Below are positions 35,958 through 46,754 of a stretch of DNA of 64,000 nt, piece after piece. Location of the stretch: contig BCIX01000005.1 of assembly GCA_001600095.1 (NCBI GenBank), positions 192,523 to 256,522 on the forward strand, written 5' to 3'. Source of the DNA: Bullera alba (taxonomy: Eukaryota > Basidiomycota > Tremellomycetes > Tremellales > Bulleraceae). Below the pieces are notes generated by a model. That model worked only from the letters and a program-made list of their open reading frames with translations, did no database searches and was not told where the DNA came from. Every line of letters starts with the position of its first letter. Position 1 is the stretch's first letter. A program made the position numbers and the translations under genes.

Positions 35958-36206
35958 GATCGACGGTGTCCCGATATGCCAATACGTACTGTGAAAACCA
36001 GTAACCTCCGGTCTTCTTCCTCTCATCAACACTGTTCACAGTCACTACCATGGTTGCACCAGCTATTACACACCTATGGTTATCTCACCCGATCACCTCG
36101 GAAAAGCCACTATCGCCACCCTGAAACCCTGGGCGGTCGGATCGACGGTGTCCCGATATGGCGATACGTACTGTGAAAACCAGTAACATCCGGTCTTCCT
36201 CCTCTC
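35958..36206. repeat. 67-bp direct repeat pair
   Basis: Copies at 35958-36024 and 36140-36206 start GATCGACGGTGTCCCGATAT and match at about 63 of 67 positions, 182 bp apart. They lie between the zinc knuckle and protease remnants. Confidence 0.85.
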
Positions 36207-36914
36207 GATCCTCGCGAAGCAAACGTTTGCAGCGACCACGACAGGGCCGGCGTTTCCCCTTGCCCCTATATCGTCTGCTGGCATCGCAACGGGATTACCA
36301 GGCTCCCCTTCTCCATCTCTCATGCCACCGACGTATACGTCTGGCCTCGAACCGCTTCCACCTACCTCCGGTCTATCGCCAAACCTTCCGAGTTGCCAGA
36401 ATGTCCACCACGTTGCAAGTCTATGGCCTCAACCGAGAAGGTATATGGTTGGACGGCCCAGGTTGCCGGTTGCTGGAATGAATATTGCGGTTGGTACCGG
36501 TGCTCTCACGATCCCCGATACCGCCATGCAGACCCGTGAGTGAGTTCCCCTGGCGACCCTTTGCCTGTCCTGGTGTCATCAACGATGACCTAAGTCGGCG
36601 GCCTCGACCGGGATTGCCGAATCAAGAAGAGAGCCTCTACGCCATTGGAAACCATCGCCTACATCTACGTGGTTGATCGCCCGGAGAGTATCCTTCCTCA
36701 TGGCCTGATTCTTTTTCTCCGAACGCGCTCAAGCAGCCGCTTTCAAGGAACGTCTATATCGCCCTCAGTTACTATAGAGCTGATCCACAATTACACGATC
36801 AACCGTCAACTCGTCCCGCCCACTAGTTGCCCCACTCAGCCCTACACGTCGACATCGACCCGCTGCTATGTATGCCTGATACGCCGGTGACTCCGGAGAT
36901 CTCCGACCGTGGTA

Positions 36915-37321
36915 TACCGGTTGATGCCTGATCACGGAGCAAATTCCGACTTGTTCGACGTGGACGTCAACGCCATGGTGCATCGCTATAATCGGCTTCG
37001 TCCTGCGCCAGCTTGGACTTGGTTTGCAGAAGGAACTCTCGTCCCAAGGCACATACGATGGAGTCTCACTGGAGGAGATGGCTGTTCAGTCTGTCGGAGG
37101 AGAGACAACCGTCGAAGCGTGCCGACGGGCGATTGGTACCATCACAAACCTATCTCGACCATTTCGAATACGTACGAATTTGCGCTTTGTCGACCTCGTA
37201 CCCGGCGATGATCACGATATTCCATCCTCAAGGCGGAGCACGAGCGGTTACCACGGCGCGCATACGACGATTCCCTTGCCAAAAGACACCTATATCACGC
37301 CATGGTCAACTATCACTTGAC
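36915..37321 (+). pseudogene. Retropepsin-like protease remnant, frameshifted
   Basis: The first frame gives DHGANSDLFDVDV (active-site-like D-x-G-A at 36930-36941; the usual Ser/Thr is His). After a frameshift near 37020 the next frame gives MAVQSVGGETTVEA, resembling the flap region, then FRIRTNLRFVDLVPGDDHDI, resembling the C-terminal ILG-preceding strand of retroelement proteases. A stop follows at 37319. The identification rests on motif order rather than overall similarity. Confidence 0.5.
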
Positions 37322-37672
37322 GTCCGGTACAGACAGGTGACCTCGGCTGTGTATCGACTGTTCACGTCCACGACGGCCCGGACCCTGCAGTCCTCGACAC
37401 TCTGACCCAATTGATTCCCATAGACACGTAGGCTTGACTTGGACCGCTTCAACATCAGCACGACGGCTTCAACTGCAGGACCTGCGCAGCTGGCTGGACA
37501 GGACCAGAGCGGCTAGTTCGGTAACAAGCGCTATGTCCGACGGACCTCTCTACCCAAAGATTGGTCAATCCTGCTCGTGGACTGGCTCCCCAAGAGGACA
37601 GGTGATCCCTTGACCGTCCATCAGCAGGATGATGGACACAACCGCACGTGAAACCTTGAAGGATCGCTCGTG

Positions 37673-37769
37673 TGGTTCATGCTATTCTGCCAGAGGGAGG
37701 ATGGGGCCTCGAGTGACTTCCGTCATGCGAAGTCGCCTCTTCCTCCTTGCGGCAGCATAGCATGAACCA
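37673..37769. repeat. Long imperfect hairpin, about 45-nt arms
   Basis: The left arm TGGTTCATGCTATTCTGCC and the right arm GGCAGCATAGCATGAACCA are near-perfect reverse complements. Pairing continues inward (AGAGGGAGGA with TCCTCCTTGC, offset) to a GACTTC/GAAGTC stem around the loop CGTCATGC. One arm carries about six unpaired bases. It may be a MITE-like element or a small-RNA precursor. Confidence 0.75.
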
Positions 37770-37799
37770 TCCTCACCTCGATAGCACCGAGTCGACTCG

Positions 37800-38142
37800 T
37801 ACGCGTAAGGTGAGTCGACACCTCCTGATTGACGTTAGAGCCAGGACAACCTTTCAAGCTCATATCCCGTTCGATCATCACCTTTGCCACGAGCTCGAAA
37901 CCTCTCGACCCCAGTCAAACCTTTCGACCGACATCCTTTGGAGTGAATCCTCCCTTGTGGATCTCCTTCACCAAGTATGACAACGTGTGGCTCAGTGAGA
38001 GGTATAAGATGGATTCTGGATGCATCACTGATCGTTTCTCTCAAGTCAGCATACCAACAGCTGTTAATAGGACACACTCGTCAACTCATCGATCCATCCG
38101 CGGTCTACCCACATCTGCACCAACCACTTTTCCTCAGCCGAA
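37800..38142. promoter_or_regulatory. Promoter and leader of the small 38.1-kb gene
   Basis: No gene assigned. The sequence from about 37980 looks like a pyrimidine-rich leader. Confidence 0.3.
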
Positions 38143-38478
38143 ATGTCCAAACCAGCCGACAAGGTACACATCTCCTCCTCGCCCGAGCGCAAAGTCGCCA
38201 TCAGCATAGTCAAGCTGAACGACCCGGAGACCAACTCATTCTCTCACCCAGCCGCGGGCGACCTCTCGGGCCCAGCGTACAACTCCGGTCCGGGACACTG
38301 CGGCGTCGTGCCAATGGTCCAAAAGGCCCCCGAGGATGACGACAAGGGTAGTATGGCGTACTCCTCGGTCCCCAATGGATGTCGATTCAGACCCGGACCA
38401 GCGCTGAAGCTGCGCGAGGAGGAGGCGAAAGCTCAGAATGGAGATGGTGGAGAGGGAGATGTCGAGGAGATCAAGTAG
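38143..38478 (+). CDS. Hypothetical small acidic protein, intronless
   Basis: A single exon of 111 residues starts MSKPADKVHISSSPERKVAI in good context (GAAATGTCC). It has a short strand-like stretch (VAISIVKLNDPETN), a Gly/Pro-rich middle with two cysteines (GPGHCGVVP, PNGCRFRPG) and a Glu/Lys-rich end (KLREEEAKAQN...DVEEIK). There is no signal peptide. I do not recognise a family. Third-position C bias is strong, so it is likely real. It is one of the few apparently intronless genes here and sits beside the retroelement relic. Confidence 0.65.
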   Translation: MSKPADKVHISSSPERKVAISIVKLNDPETNSFSHPAAGDLSGPAYNSGPGHCGVVPMVQKAPEDDDKGSMAYSSVPNGCRFRPGPALKLREEEAKAQNGDGGEGDVEEIK

Positions 38479-38782
38479 GTGGTGAGATGCCGTTCAGGTG
38501 AAAGTCGGGCGGAGGCTTGTGTATGTATATGAGTTCGTTGGCTATGTCAGATGTACAGCATGCTTTCCCGAGTCCTCAGGCAGTGCCATTAGTGCTCGAC
38601 TGGGCATCTTCACGTACTTGTGTTGTAGAGTGACCTTGGCGGTGTGCTCGAGCCTCGAATTCTCAAAGTGGAGGTCTGCGATCGATTCAAGATTTCAACA
38701 ACTCCATCTCCATCTCTCACTGTTCTACATCCCTCTCCTACGGATTCTATCAACGACATCTACCCTCATCCCACTTGCAGAC
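38479..38782. other. Intergenic upstream of translin
   Basis: About 300 bp, no gene seen. CTCCATCTCCATCTCTCACTG is a pyrimidine tract about 80 bp before the translin start. Confidence 0.3.
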
Positions 38783-39947
38783 ATGTCAGCTGGACCATCG
38801 ATCACCTCGTCAGACAGGATGAAGTCCGTCGACTCGGCTTTGAGCAGCGTCATCAGCTCGCTTGAGAAAGAGCAGGAGTTGAAGAAGGTGAGTTGGGGGG
38901 ATGGATCAGCTGTGGGCTATGGGCAATTGCCGAAGCTGCTAGAGCTGTCAATGCTACAAGGGTCTGATACTGACCTCTGCTCGCTTGTAGGGCCTCAGAG
39001 AAGCACTGGAACCCGTTGACGACGTGGTTCGAGCTGCGACCGCCGAGCTGAACAGGCTGCATTCGTCCCCTTCCTCCGAGCGTAAGTCCGCTACAATGAT
39101 TGAACATAGCGAAGGCCTTGAATGCTCGCTGACATTGAGTAGACTCGGCGATCTGCCAGCGATGCCTGGACACGATTGGCGGAGTCGCAGCTGCCTGGGC
39201 AAACGTGGCCAAATTGGTCCCTGCGGGGGAATACTACCGGTGGGTGGATGCTGCATGCTTCATAGCAGCTACGGTTCCTCGTTCCGAGAGATGGGAGAAG
39301 CTGACCCATAGCGTAGATACGCATACGCCCTCGGCCCTCCCATGAGGAGTTTGACCACTTTGGTCGTATTGGCAAAGTTCATCCTGACGGACGAGTTGCT
39401 GCCTGCCTTCGCGGTCGCCAATCTAGTCGGTGGTGAGTTCAGCTCGCAGAAATTGTTTGATATCGTTAGAAGCTGAACGCTCTGTAGTCCAGCAAGATGG
39501 CGCGGAGAGCGTCGTGCTCAGTGCTGAGGATTACCTCCAAGGTGTGATCAGTATGGTCAACGAGCTTGTGAGTTTGCTCGTTTAGACTTTCGCATCGACA
39601 CCTTGGGACATTCACCTCTCCTTCCTTGCATCGCCTAGCCCAAAAAACTCGACGTTTATCGCTGACTTGTTCACAGCCCCGGCTATCAGTCAACGCCGTG
39701 ACTGCGCAGAATTTTGCTCTACCCGTCAAAATCGCCTCCTTCGTCAATGACATTTTTGCGTCGTACTCTTTGGTGCGACAGCTTTCGGTCGTGGCACTGG
39801 GACCTCTAGCTGATCCGGATCTAGCTCAATCTCCGAAACGACCAGTTGAGGCGTAAATTTGACAGCCTGAAATACGACCTGAAACGATGCGAGGACGTCG
39901 TGTATGATCTCACGCTTAGGGGTCTGATCAAAGCTCCTGCCTCGTAG
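38783..39947 (+). CDS. Translin
   Basis: Seven exons. The N-terminus is MSAGPSITSSDRMKSVDSAL with a helical start (SSVISSLEKEQELKK). Exon pieces read GLREALEPVDDVVRAATAEL, HSAICQRCLDTIGGVAAAWA, VPAGEYYRYAYALGPPMRSL, and the diagnostic end RKFDSLKYDLKRCEDVVYDL-TLRGL, finishing at 39947. Translin forms an octamer that binds single-stranded DNA/RNA and, with TRAX, makes the C3PO ribonuclease that clears small-RNA passenger strands. The C-terminal LKYDLK...VVYDL block is a family signature. The last intron (39777-39830) splits SYSL and LNLR. No TRAX gene is in the window. Confidence 0.88.
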
Positions 39948-40166
39948 TGGAGGTGTAGATGGGCGATCGCGAAGTATGTCAGGCATCTGTCGAGATGGAC
40001 ATAGCGGACTTCAGCTGCACAATAGGTAATAGGATGGGAGGTAGACCCCCAAGTGATCCTCGAGTTGGCAGTAAGCGAAGAATGGCCATCACATGACAAT
40101 GCATCATGACTGAAATAGCACCGGGTCTCCCCCTCTCAATGACTGTATCGCTCCCAGATGTTACAG

Positions 40167-41903
40167 CTATGACTGATCCGCATTGACCTTTGACTCCTCG
40201 CCAGCGCCTCCCGCCTCTGCTGGCTGGACCTCCTGCCTCAGCGCGCTCGTCTTATTCTTCGTAGCCTTCTTTCTTCTCAACAGGATGTCGCCCACATCCA
40301 CACCTTGGGACTTCATCCTTCCTAGTTGCTTGGAGCTCAAACCCTCCATTTCCTCTTTGGTATACGTCTTGCCGACCGCGCTGCTTCCGAGATCGGATGC
40401 TGGGGCGGCAGAGTCGGCCGCCGCGGCATCTCCTTGGGCCATCTCGTCTTCCTCTTCGAAACCAGGCCATCGGGGCAGGAGGGATAACGTGGGGTAGAGC
40501 TGTAACGAGGCGATCGTAGAGGGCGACGCTTTGGGTAGTTGAGATTGAAGGGATTGGATCAGGGAAGCGTGTTGATCCGAGACGTCGGTGACCTGCGCGT
40601 CACAACGTCAGTGTAATGCTCACGAAGCGGGATAAGATACTGGAAGGAATAACACTCACTGAGCCGTCTGAAGCAACCTTGAGCACGAGATGCGACTCTT
40701 GCATAGCTTTGATCTGCTCCTCTGTCGCAGTAGCGCCTTTGATGGCCGCATCCTCGACTTGATTCTTCTTCAGTATGCCCCAAGCGGTGTCAAGGGATAA
40801 GAGCAGGTGTCCTGGGTGACCTGGAAGCGAGATGAAGTTGAGTAACGGGTACGACAGCTCCTTCGTCTGTACGGTGGTGATGGAATCAGGGTCGGAAGGC
40901 AATACGAAAGAGTGGATGGCAGCGGATCTACGGAAGGTCAGCGGACTGCAACACCTAAAGGTGGAAGACTAGATCTCACTCACCCCTCGGAATGGAACAG
41001 AACGACAATTTTTCCCTCAATTTCCACGCTATCAATCCGCTGCACACAGACGCCCTGCCCCGACGGCAGCATGAACCCCTCTGGCGCTTCGTAAAACCCT
41101 CGACTGGCATCGTCCTCGTCTGTCGGCTCGTCCAATTTGATCCTCTTTCCGCCCTTCTTGATCCGTCTCATCGAGCTTCTTGCCCTTCTGTGGGGCAACA
41201 CAGCCTCGAATATGGGTACTGAGCCGATTTGCAGACCCTGTTGCCAATCCCAGATCCTCAGGTCGTTCTCCCCTCCGCCGGATATCAACCATTCTGGCTT
41301 TGTCGCGGGGATATGCAGTGCCGAGACGAATCCTTGTGATCCAAAGAGATATCGCTCGATCACGTACGAGACGGGATATCTCGAGATCCGGATGTGTTCG
41401 TCCCGGTCGGCCGAGATGATAGACTTTCCGTCGGGCGTGATGAGATGTTGCGTGAGGACAGAGACGTGACCCAGCAGCAGATCCGCCTCCAAGTTCTTCG
41501 AAGGGTCGGACACGATTGTCAGGTTCGTGGGCCTGTCTTCTTTTGGAATTTCCCGTGGGGTGAGGGGGTACGAATAGCAATCTCCTGTTCGATCACTGAC
41601 GATGATGGCGTCCGAGGTTGGGGCGAAGGTGATCCAAGAGCATTTCTTGGTGGTGGCCCTGGTGGAGAGTAGCTCTAGAGAGGGTAGCGAAAAGACGTGT
41701 AGCGACTTATCGTCGGATATGGTCGCTGCGTATTTCTCATCGGGGGAGATTGCGACTTGACGGATGAACGAGGTTGTAGACCTGTTGGCGGGAGTCGAAG
41801 CACCTCCGGACGTAGGGATGGAGATGAGAGAGGATCCAGAGGCAGCGATGATCGAATCGCCGGTGGTTGCAGTCGAGACGACCGGGTACGATATGGAAGC
41901 CAT
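40167..41903 (-). CDS. TRM82: TRM82, non-catalytic subunit of tRNA m7G46 methyltransferase
   Basis: Three exons. The first (about 40980-41903) starts MASISYPVVSTATTGD and carries WD-type repeats: VAISPDEKYAATISDDKSLHVF, WITFAPTSDAIIVSDRTGDC and LLGHVSVLTQHLITPDGKSI followed by ISADRDEHIRISRYPVSYVI-ERYLFG. This last stretch is the hallmark of Trm82/WDR4. The family forms a beta-propeller that holds Trm8 for m7G46 methylation of tRNA. Later exons give LLNFISLPGHPGHLLLSLDT and a C-terminal Lys/Glu/Ala-rich tail. It shares a 411-bp divergent promoter with MCM2 and converges on translin. Confidence 0.92.
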
Positions 41904-42314
41904 GGCGTTCAGAGCCGGTTCGAGGGGAATGAGTCGAGTCTGAGTAGTGTATGATATATCTGCTTGCTCGACAGGTAGTCAACAGCTCAGTCTTGGCTCA
42001 GTCCAAGCTCAGTCTCACCACGACAGCAGAGGATCGACCTCTGTCTGAAATCTTGAGATCCGCTTTCCGACGGAACTAGGCGAGGTTGTTGATGAGCCAA
42101 TTTGATTCCGCTAATACAGGCTATCGGAACTTGGGATTAATCTCCAGAAAATCGGGAATTAAAAGAAATTACATAATCAAACATTAGAATTCTCGACGCG
42201 TTGACGGTCGCGGGTTTTGGAGAAACGCGTCTTTTTCGCGCTTCCTCCTCATCTTCTCAAGTCTCAACTCTCACTCAGCCAACCCTATCTTCGTATACCA
42301 GAAACAAAGTCAAG
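41904..42314. promoter_or_regulatory. Divergent promoter TRM82 (-) / MCM2 (+) with cell-cycle boxes
   Basis: Two MluI boxes (ACGCGT) at 42196-42201 and 42225-42230 are followed by TTTTTCGCGC at 42232-42241, an E2F/SBF-like site. All lie 75-120 bp before the MCM2 ATG. AATTTGATTCCGC at 42099-42111 sits almost exactly midway between the two start codons. Confidence 0.75.
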
Positions 42315-45300
42315 ATGGTGAGTATCTCGGTACGGCTCATTAGCGACACTCACTAACCCTCCGCAGTCGTCCCCACCGATGCCACCTTCCTCGCAGAGGA
42401 AACGAGCGAGGTCTCCAGTCCCTGGGGAAGCCTCTTCCCCAGCCACCATTGTCGCCGGGCCTTCGGGTCCCAGGTCATCACCGCCGCCATCATCCCTTCC
42501 CCCTTCGTCTCCGCCCGCTCCATTCTCCGACATGGACGACGATGAGGATCTGGGAGACTATGAAGAGAACGAGATGAGAGCAAGGGGTAGAGCAGCAGAG
42601 AGAGACGATGATGATGACGAGGATGAAGAAGGAGAGGATCTGTTCAATGACAACATGATCAAGTGAGCAGCTGACAGGGACTTGTCGCTACTGCAGCTAA
42701 CATCGAATAGTGACTACGACTCGAATGCCGCACTGGACACCTATTCCCAGGCCGACATTGACGACCGATCATCGCTTCCCGAGATGACCCGAGCAGAGCG
42801 AGCGGCCGCTGAAAGAGACATGGAGCGACGAGATCGAGGGCTTTCAGGACGAGGCCGTGCCAGTAGACGAGATCACATGCCCGCTTTCCTGCAGAGTGAC
42901 GACGAGGAAGAGACCTTTGGTGATGGCTTGCTGAGCGGTGTCAACGTGCGAAGGAGGAGACGTCAGTACGACGAGCGAATGGACGAAGATGATGTCGAGG
43001 GCGAGGACGTGAGTGCCAAATTCTGCAGGCTGGACCTCGCTGACTTGCCCTAGGAAATGTCCCTGGAACACCTTGGAGACGTGAAAGCCGCTTCGATCGC
43101 CGAATGGGTCGCGTTTGATCGAGTCTCAGCGGCGGTCAAGAAGCACTTTAAGAGTTTCCTCATGACATATGTCGATGAGAAGGGCCAATCGGTCTATGGG
43201 CAGAGGATCAAGCATCTTGGAGAGGGTGAGCTAGACAAGCATCCACATTGGTTACGAGCTGACGAATCCATTCAGTCAACTCTGAATCGCTCGAAGTCTC
43301 GTACATTCACCTGGCCAACTCGCGTCCTATCCTCGCATACTTTTTGGCAAACTCGCCTCAGCCAATGCTCGCACTCTTCGACGAAGTTGCCCTCGATGCT
43401 ATTCTGCTGTACTACCCTTCGTACGACCGGATCCACTCCGAGATCCACGTCAGAATCACCGAGCTCCCCACCTCGCTCTCGCTCCGAGATTTGCGTCAGG
43501 GCAACCTCAACTGCCTGGTACGAGTTAATGGTGTCGTCACAAGACGATCTGGAGTGTTCCCGCAGCTCAAATACGTCAAATTCGATTGCGGCAAGTGCGG
43601 AGCCACACTCGGTCCCTTCTTCCAGGACACAAACAAGGAGCTCAAGATCAGTTTCTGTTCCGGCTGCGAGGGCCGAGGTCCATTCACTGTCAACTCGGAG
43701 CAAACGGTGTACAGAAACTATCAGAAGATGACCCTGCAAGAGTCGCCAGGAAGTGTCCCGGCGGGTCGACTGCCGAGGCATCGAGAGGTTATCCTGCTCT
43801 GGGATCTGATCGACGTTGCCAAGCCAGGAGAAGAGATCGTGAGTGATATCCGAGCGCAAGAGACGTAGCTGACAGTCGAACAGGAAGTCACGGGTATCTA
43901 CAGGAACAACTTTGATGCCTCGTTGAACACCAAAAACGGCTTCCCCGTCTTCTCCACCGTACTCGAAGCCAACCATATCAACAAGAAGGAAGACCTGTAC
44001 GCGGCGGTCCGTCTCACTGAAGAGGACGAAAAGATGATTCGCAACATGGCCAAGGATGACCGGATCAGCAAACGGATCGTCAAATCCATCGCCCCTTCGA
44101 TCTACGGACACGACGACATCAAGACTGCCTTGGCGTTGTCGCTATTCGGGGGTGTGCCCAAGGATATCAACCGAAAGCACCGGATCCGAGGAGATATCAA
44201 CGTTCTCCTTCTTGGAGATCCCGGAACGGCCAAATCCCAATTCCTGAAATACGTCGAGAAGACTGCCAGTCGAGCAGTCTTCACCACTGGTCAGGGTGCT
44301 TCGGCTGTTGGTCTGACGGCGTCTGTGAGGAAAGACCCCATCACCAGGGAATGGACGTTGGAAGGCGGCGCTTTGGTTCTCGCCGACAAGGGTCACTGCT
44401 TGATTGACGAGTTTGACAAGATGAACGATGCGGACCGAACTTCGATTCACGAAGCAATGGAGCAACAGTCAATTTCAATCTCGAAAGCTGGTATCGTTAC
44501 CTCTCTCCAAGCCCGATGTGCGATTGTCGCCGCGGCAAATCCCATCAGAGGGAGGTACAACCCCACCATTCCGTTCCAGCAGAATGTCGAATTGACGGAA
44601 CCGATCTTGTCCCGATTCGACGTCTTGTGCGTGGTCAAGGACGCGGTGGACCCGGTGCAGGATGAGATGTTGGCGAGATTCGTGGTTGGAAGTCATCTCA
44701 GGAGTCACCCGCAGTTCCAAGCGGATGTCGACGAGATCAACGTCGCGACGTCGATAGACGAGGATGTGAGTTGAAGCTCTTTGTGAACTTCAATGATGGT
44801 TTGCTGACAGCCACCAGATCATCCCGCAGGACACGCTGAAAAAGTACATCATGTACGCGAAAGAGCACATCCGACCAAAGCTCCACCAGCTGGACCAAGA
44901 CAAGCTGGCGAGGCTGTATGCCGATTTGCGACGAGAATCCCTCGCTACGGGATCATTCCCCATCACTGTTCGACACCTCGAGTCGATGATCAGAATGTCC
45001 GAAGCGAGCGCAAAGATGAACTTGAGAGAGTATGTCCGAGCAGACGACATTGACCTAGCGATCCAAGTCACCGTCGCGAGCTTTGTCGGTGCGCAGAAGA
45101 TGAGCATCAAGAAGACGCTAGAGAGGGTGAGTCGCGTGTGCTATTGGACGACGGGGTGCTGACTCGATGGTAGGGTTTCAGAAAGTATGTCCACCAAGCG
45201 ACGGACCACGAGGAACTCCTCTCTTTCCTCCTCGGCCAACTTGTCAAGGAAAAGGTCCAGCTGTACCGCCATCAAAGAGGTTCCAACCCGCCAAGCGTCC

Positions 45301-45464
45301 AGATCTCCATCAAGCAGCTCGAAACGCGGGCCAAGGAATTGGAGATTTACGACGTCGGTCCGTACCTAAAGTCCAGGGTCTTTATCGCCAATGGCTACAA
45401 GGTCAACACCCAAGAGGCGGCCGTGGAAAAGGTCTTTACAAGGGTCCAGCCCGATGAGCTGTGA
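42315..45464 (+). CDS. MCM2: MCM2, replicative helicase subunit
   Basis: Eight exons (42315-42317, 42367-42662, 42711-43008, 43054-43225, 43276-43838, 43884-44765, 44818-45126, 45174-45464) close exactly to 937 residues. The first exon is the ATG alone. The N-terminal tail is Ser/Pro-rich then very acidic, as in Mcm2 where it binds histones H3-H4. The zinc ribbon reads [12 protein letters not shown]...[11 protein letters not shown]. The AAA+ core has Walker [10 protein letters not shown] (about 555), Walker [10 protein letters not shown] (about 616) and arginine-finger LSRFDVL. The product is part of the MCM2-7 helicase loaded at origins and activated as CMG. The promoter carries MluI and E2F-like boxes, consistent with G1/S expression. 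Confidence 0.97.
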
Positions 45465-45603
45465 TTGGGTGGCTCGTCGCGGTCGTTCGTTAGTATGAGT
45501 CGATCTGGTCCTATTTTGACTCGGCGGCCAGCATGGTGTCGAGCTATGCAGGGCAGAGTGTGGAAATTATACATGTTTGGTTGTACAGTATGCAGACATT
45601 AGA

Positions 45604-46754
45604 TCACTTGCCTCCTCTTCGCCTCGGCTGCAGGGGAGTCGATGATACGGGCTCAGGGTTTCCACCTCCTGTCAAATCGGGATCGTTGACGGGGTGAGGA
45701 TCCAATCCGCCTTCGGCGATCCGTCGCTTGGTGTCTTCTTCCGATAGCTTCCTCAGTTCCTCCTTGGAAGCGTGCTTCATAGGGTCGACAGTGGGCCCTT
45801 GGGGTGGGACAGAAGGCGAGGTCGGTGTGGGCACTTGGTACTCCTGTCCCGTTGTCTGCTTTGATTTGCTGGTCAGAGGCATGTTGGGGTTGGTAGCCGC
45901 AGACGCCGCTGGCCATGGGTTGGATTGGAGATGCGGCGATTGGGAAACGGTACTAGATGCTGGGTGCTGATTGCGCTCGACTGACGACTCCGACGCTGCC
46001 GGGGCCCCAGGTCGATTCTCCGATGGACTCCTCGATCCACTATGCGACCTCGGGGTTGGAAGAGATAGTACTGGAGCAGGCTGGAACGATCGATCTGCCA
46101 AAGCGGCGTGAACTTGCTTCGGAGCGCCTTCCTTCAGATATCCCTGTCGAATCCGCTCTTCCCGTTCTCTCTCTTCTATAGCCGCGATCATGGGTTGCAG
46201 GCGGGATAACCGCTGGGCGTCTTTCGTGAGCTCTTCTATACTTGGAGGATCGGGTCGAGTGTGTGATAGCCCTAGACGTGGGAGATCAGCGAGAGCAAGG
46301 GCAGAAGTCGAGGTGGTATTGCCTACATGCTGTCCATTGCACTGAGATTTGAGTTAGCTGGGAACAAACAAATTGGAGCAAACGACAGCTACTCACCAGG
46401 TATTCTCTGCCTGCTGCCGTTGGTGTACTCTGATATATGCGCGATGATTTTGTATTTCACAACTCGTTTCATCCGACCACCTGGATTCGCCGTCAGCTAT
46501 CGAGCCGGTCCCAAAAACCTTCGTCCAGCTAACCTGCGGGATTCGGCATCTCGTAATACTTGTTACCTAGGATCTATCAGCTCAGTGACATGAGGAAGGA
46601 ACGGTGAGCTGATACCCACCCTCTAGATCTTTACCCATCATCCTCTACCACGGTGTGAGCTTGAGCAGGATTGTGTGGCTGCGATGGCTGGTTCACTCAC
46701 CCTTCCACCCGTGAAGGGGATGAATCTCGCTAGTCGATTGATGATCGAGCTCAT
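45604..46754 (-). CDS. NDUFAF2-like complex I assembly factor with long C-terminal extension
   Basis: Six exons. They begin MSSIINRLARFIPFTGG (46701-46754) and continue RRMMGKDLEG, NKYYEMPNPAG, GRMKRVVKYKIIAHISEYTN, then VQWTA and WLSHTRPDPPSIEELTKDAQ. The motif GKDLEGNKYYE plus the PVQW-x2-WL-x2-TR-x2-PP block is diagnostic for the NDUFA12/NDUFAF2 family; the PP-x2-EEL end is closer to the assembly factor than to the structural subunit. It acts in the mitochondrial matrix side of complex I assembly. After the conserved part comes an extension of about 190 residues rich in Pro/Ser/Gln with a charged end (EELRKLSEEDTKRRIAEGG), which fits fungal members but is long. Confidence 0.85.

Larger units (their letters stand above)
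31900..37420 (+). mobile_element. Degenerate gag/protease retroelement relic (LTR type, probable Ty3/gypsy)
   Basis: About 5.5 kb of plus-strand sequence keeps patches of codon-biased protein frame separated by stops and frameshifts. Recognisable pieces, in the expected gag-to-protease order, are codon-biased gag-like tracts (about 32310-32660, 33690-34010, 34690-35030), a CCHC zinc knuckle (35824-35865), a retropepsin active-site-like DHGANSDLF (36930) and, in another frame, a flap-like SVGGET and a C-terminal FVDLVPGDDHDI (37180-37221). I see no reverse transcriptase, RNase H or integrase and no obvious LTR pair. The order and motifs support a decayed LTR retroelement; the superfamily is inferred. 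Confidence 0.6.

Noticed and set aside
35629..36051. 140-codon minus-strand frame in the relic
   Set aside because: It lies antisense to the zinc-knuckle frame, its apparent repeated motif is just the 67-bp repeat, and it lacks domain similarity.
43272..44111. 279-codon minus-strand frame
   Set aside because: Antisense shadow of MCM2 and spans its intron at 43839.
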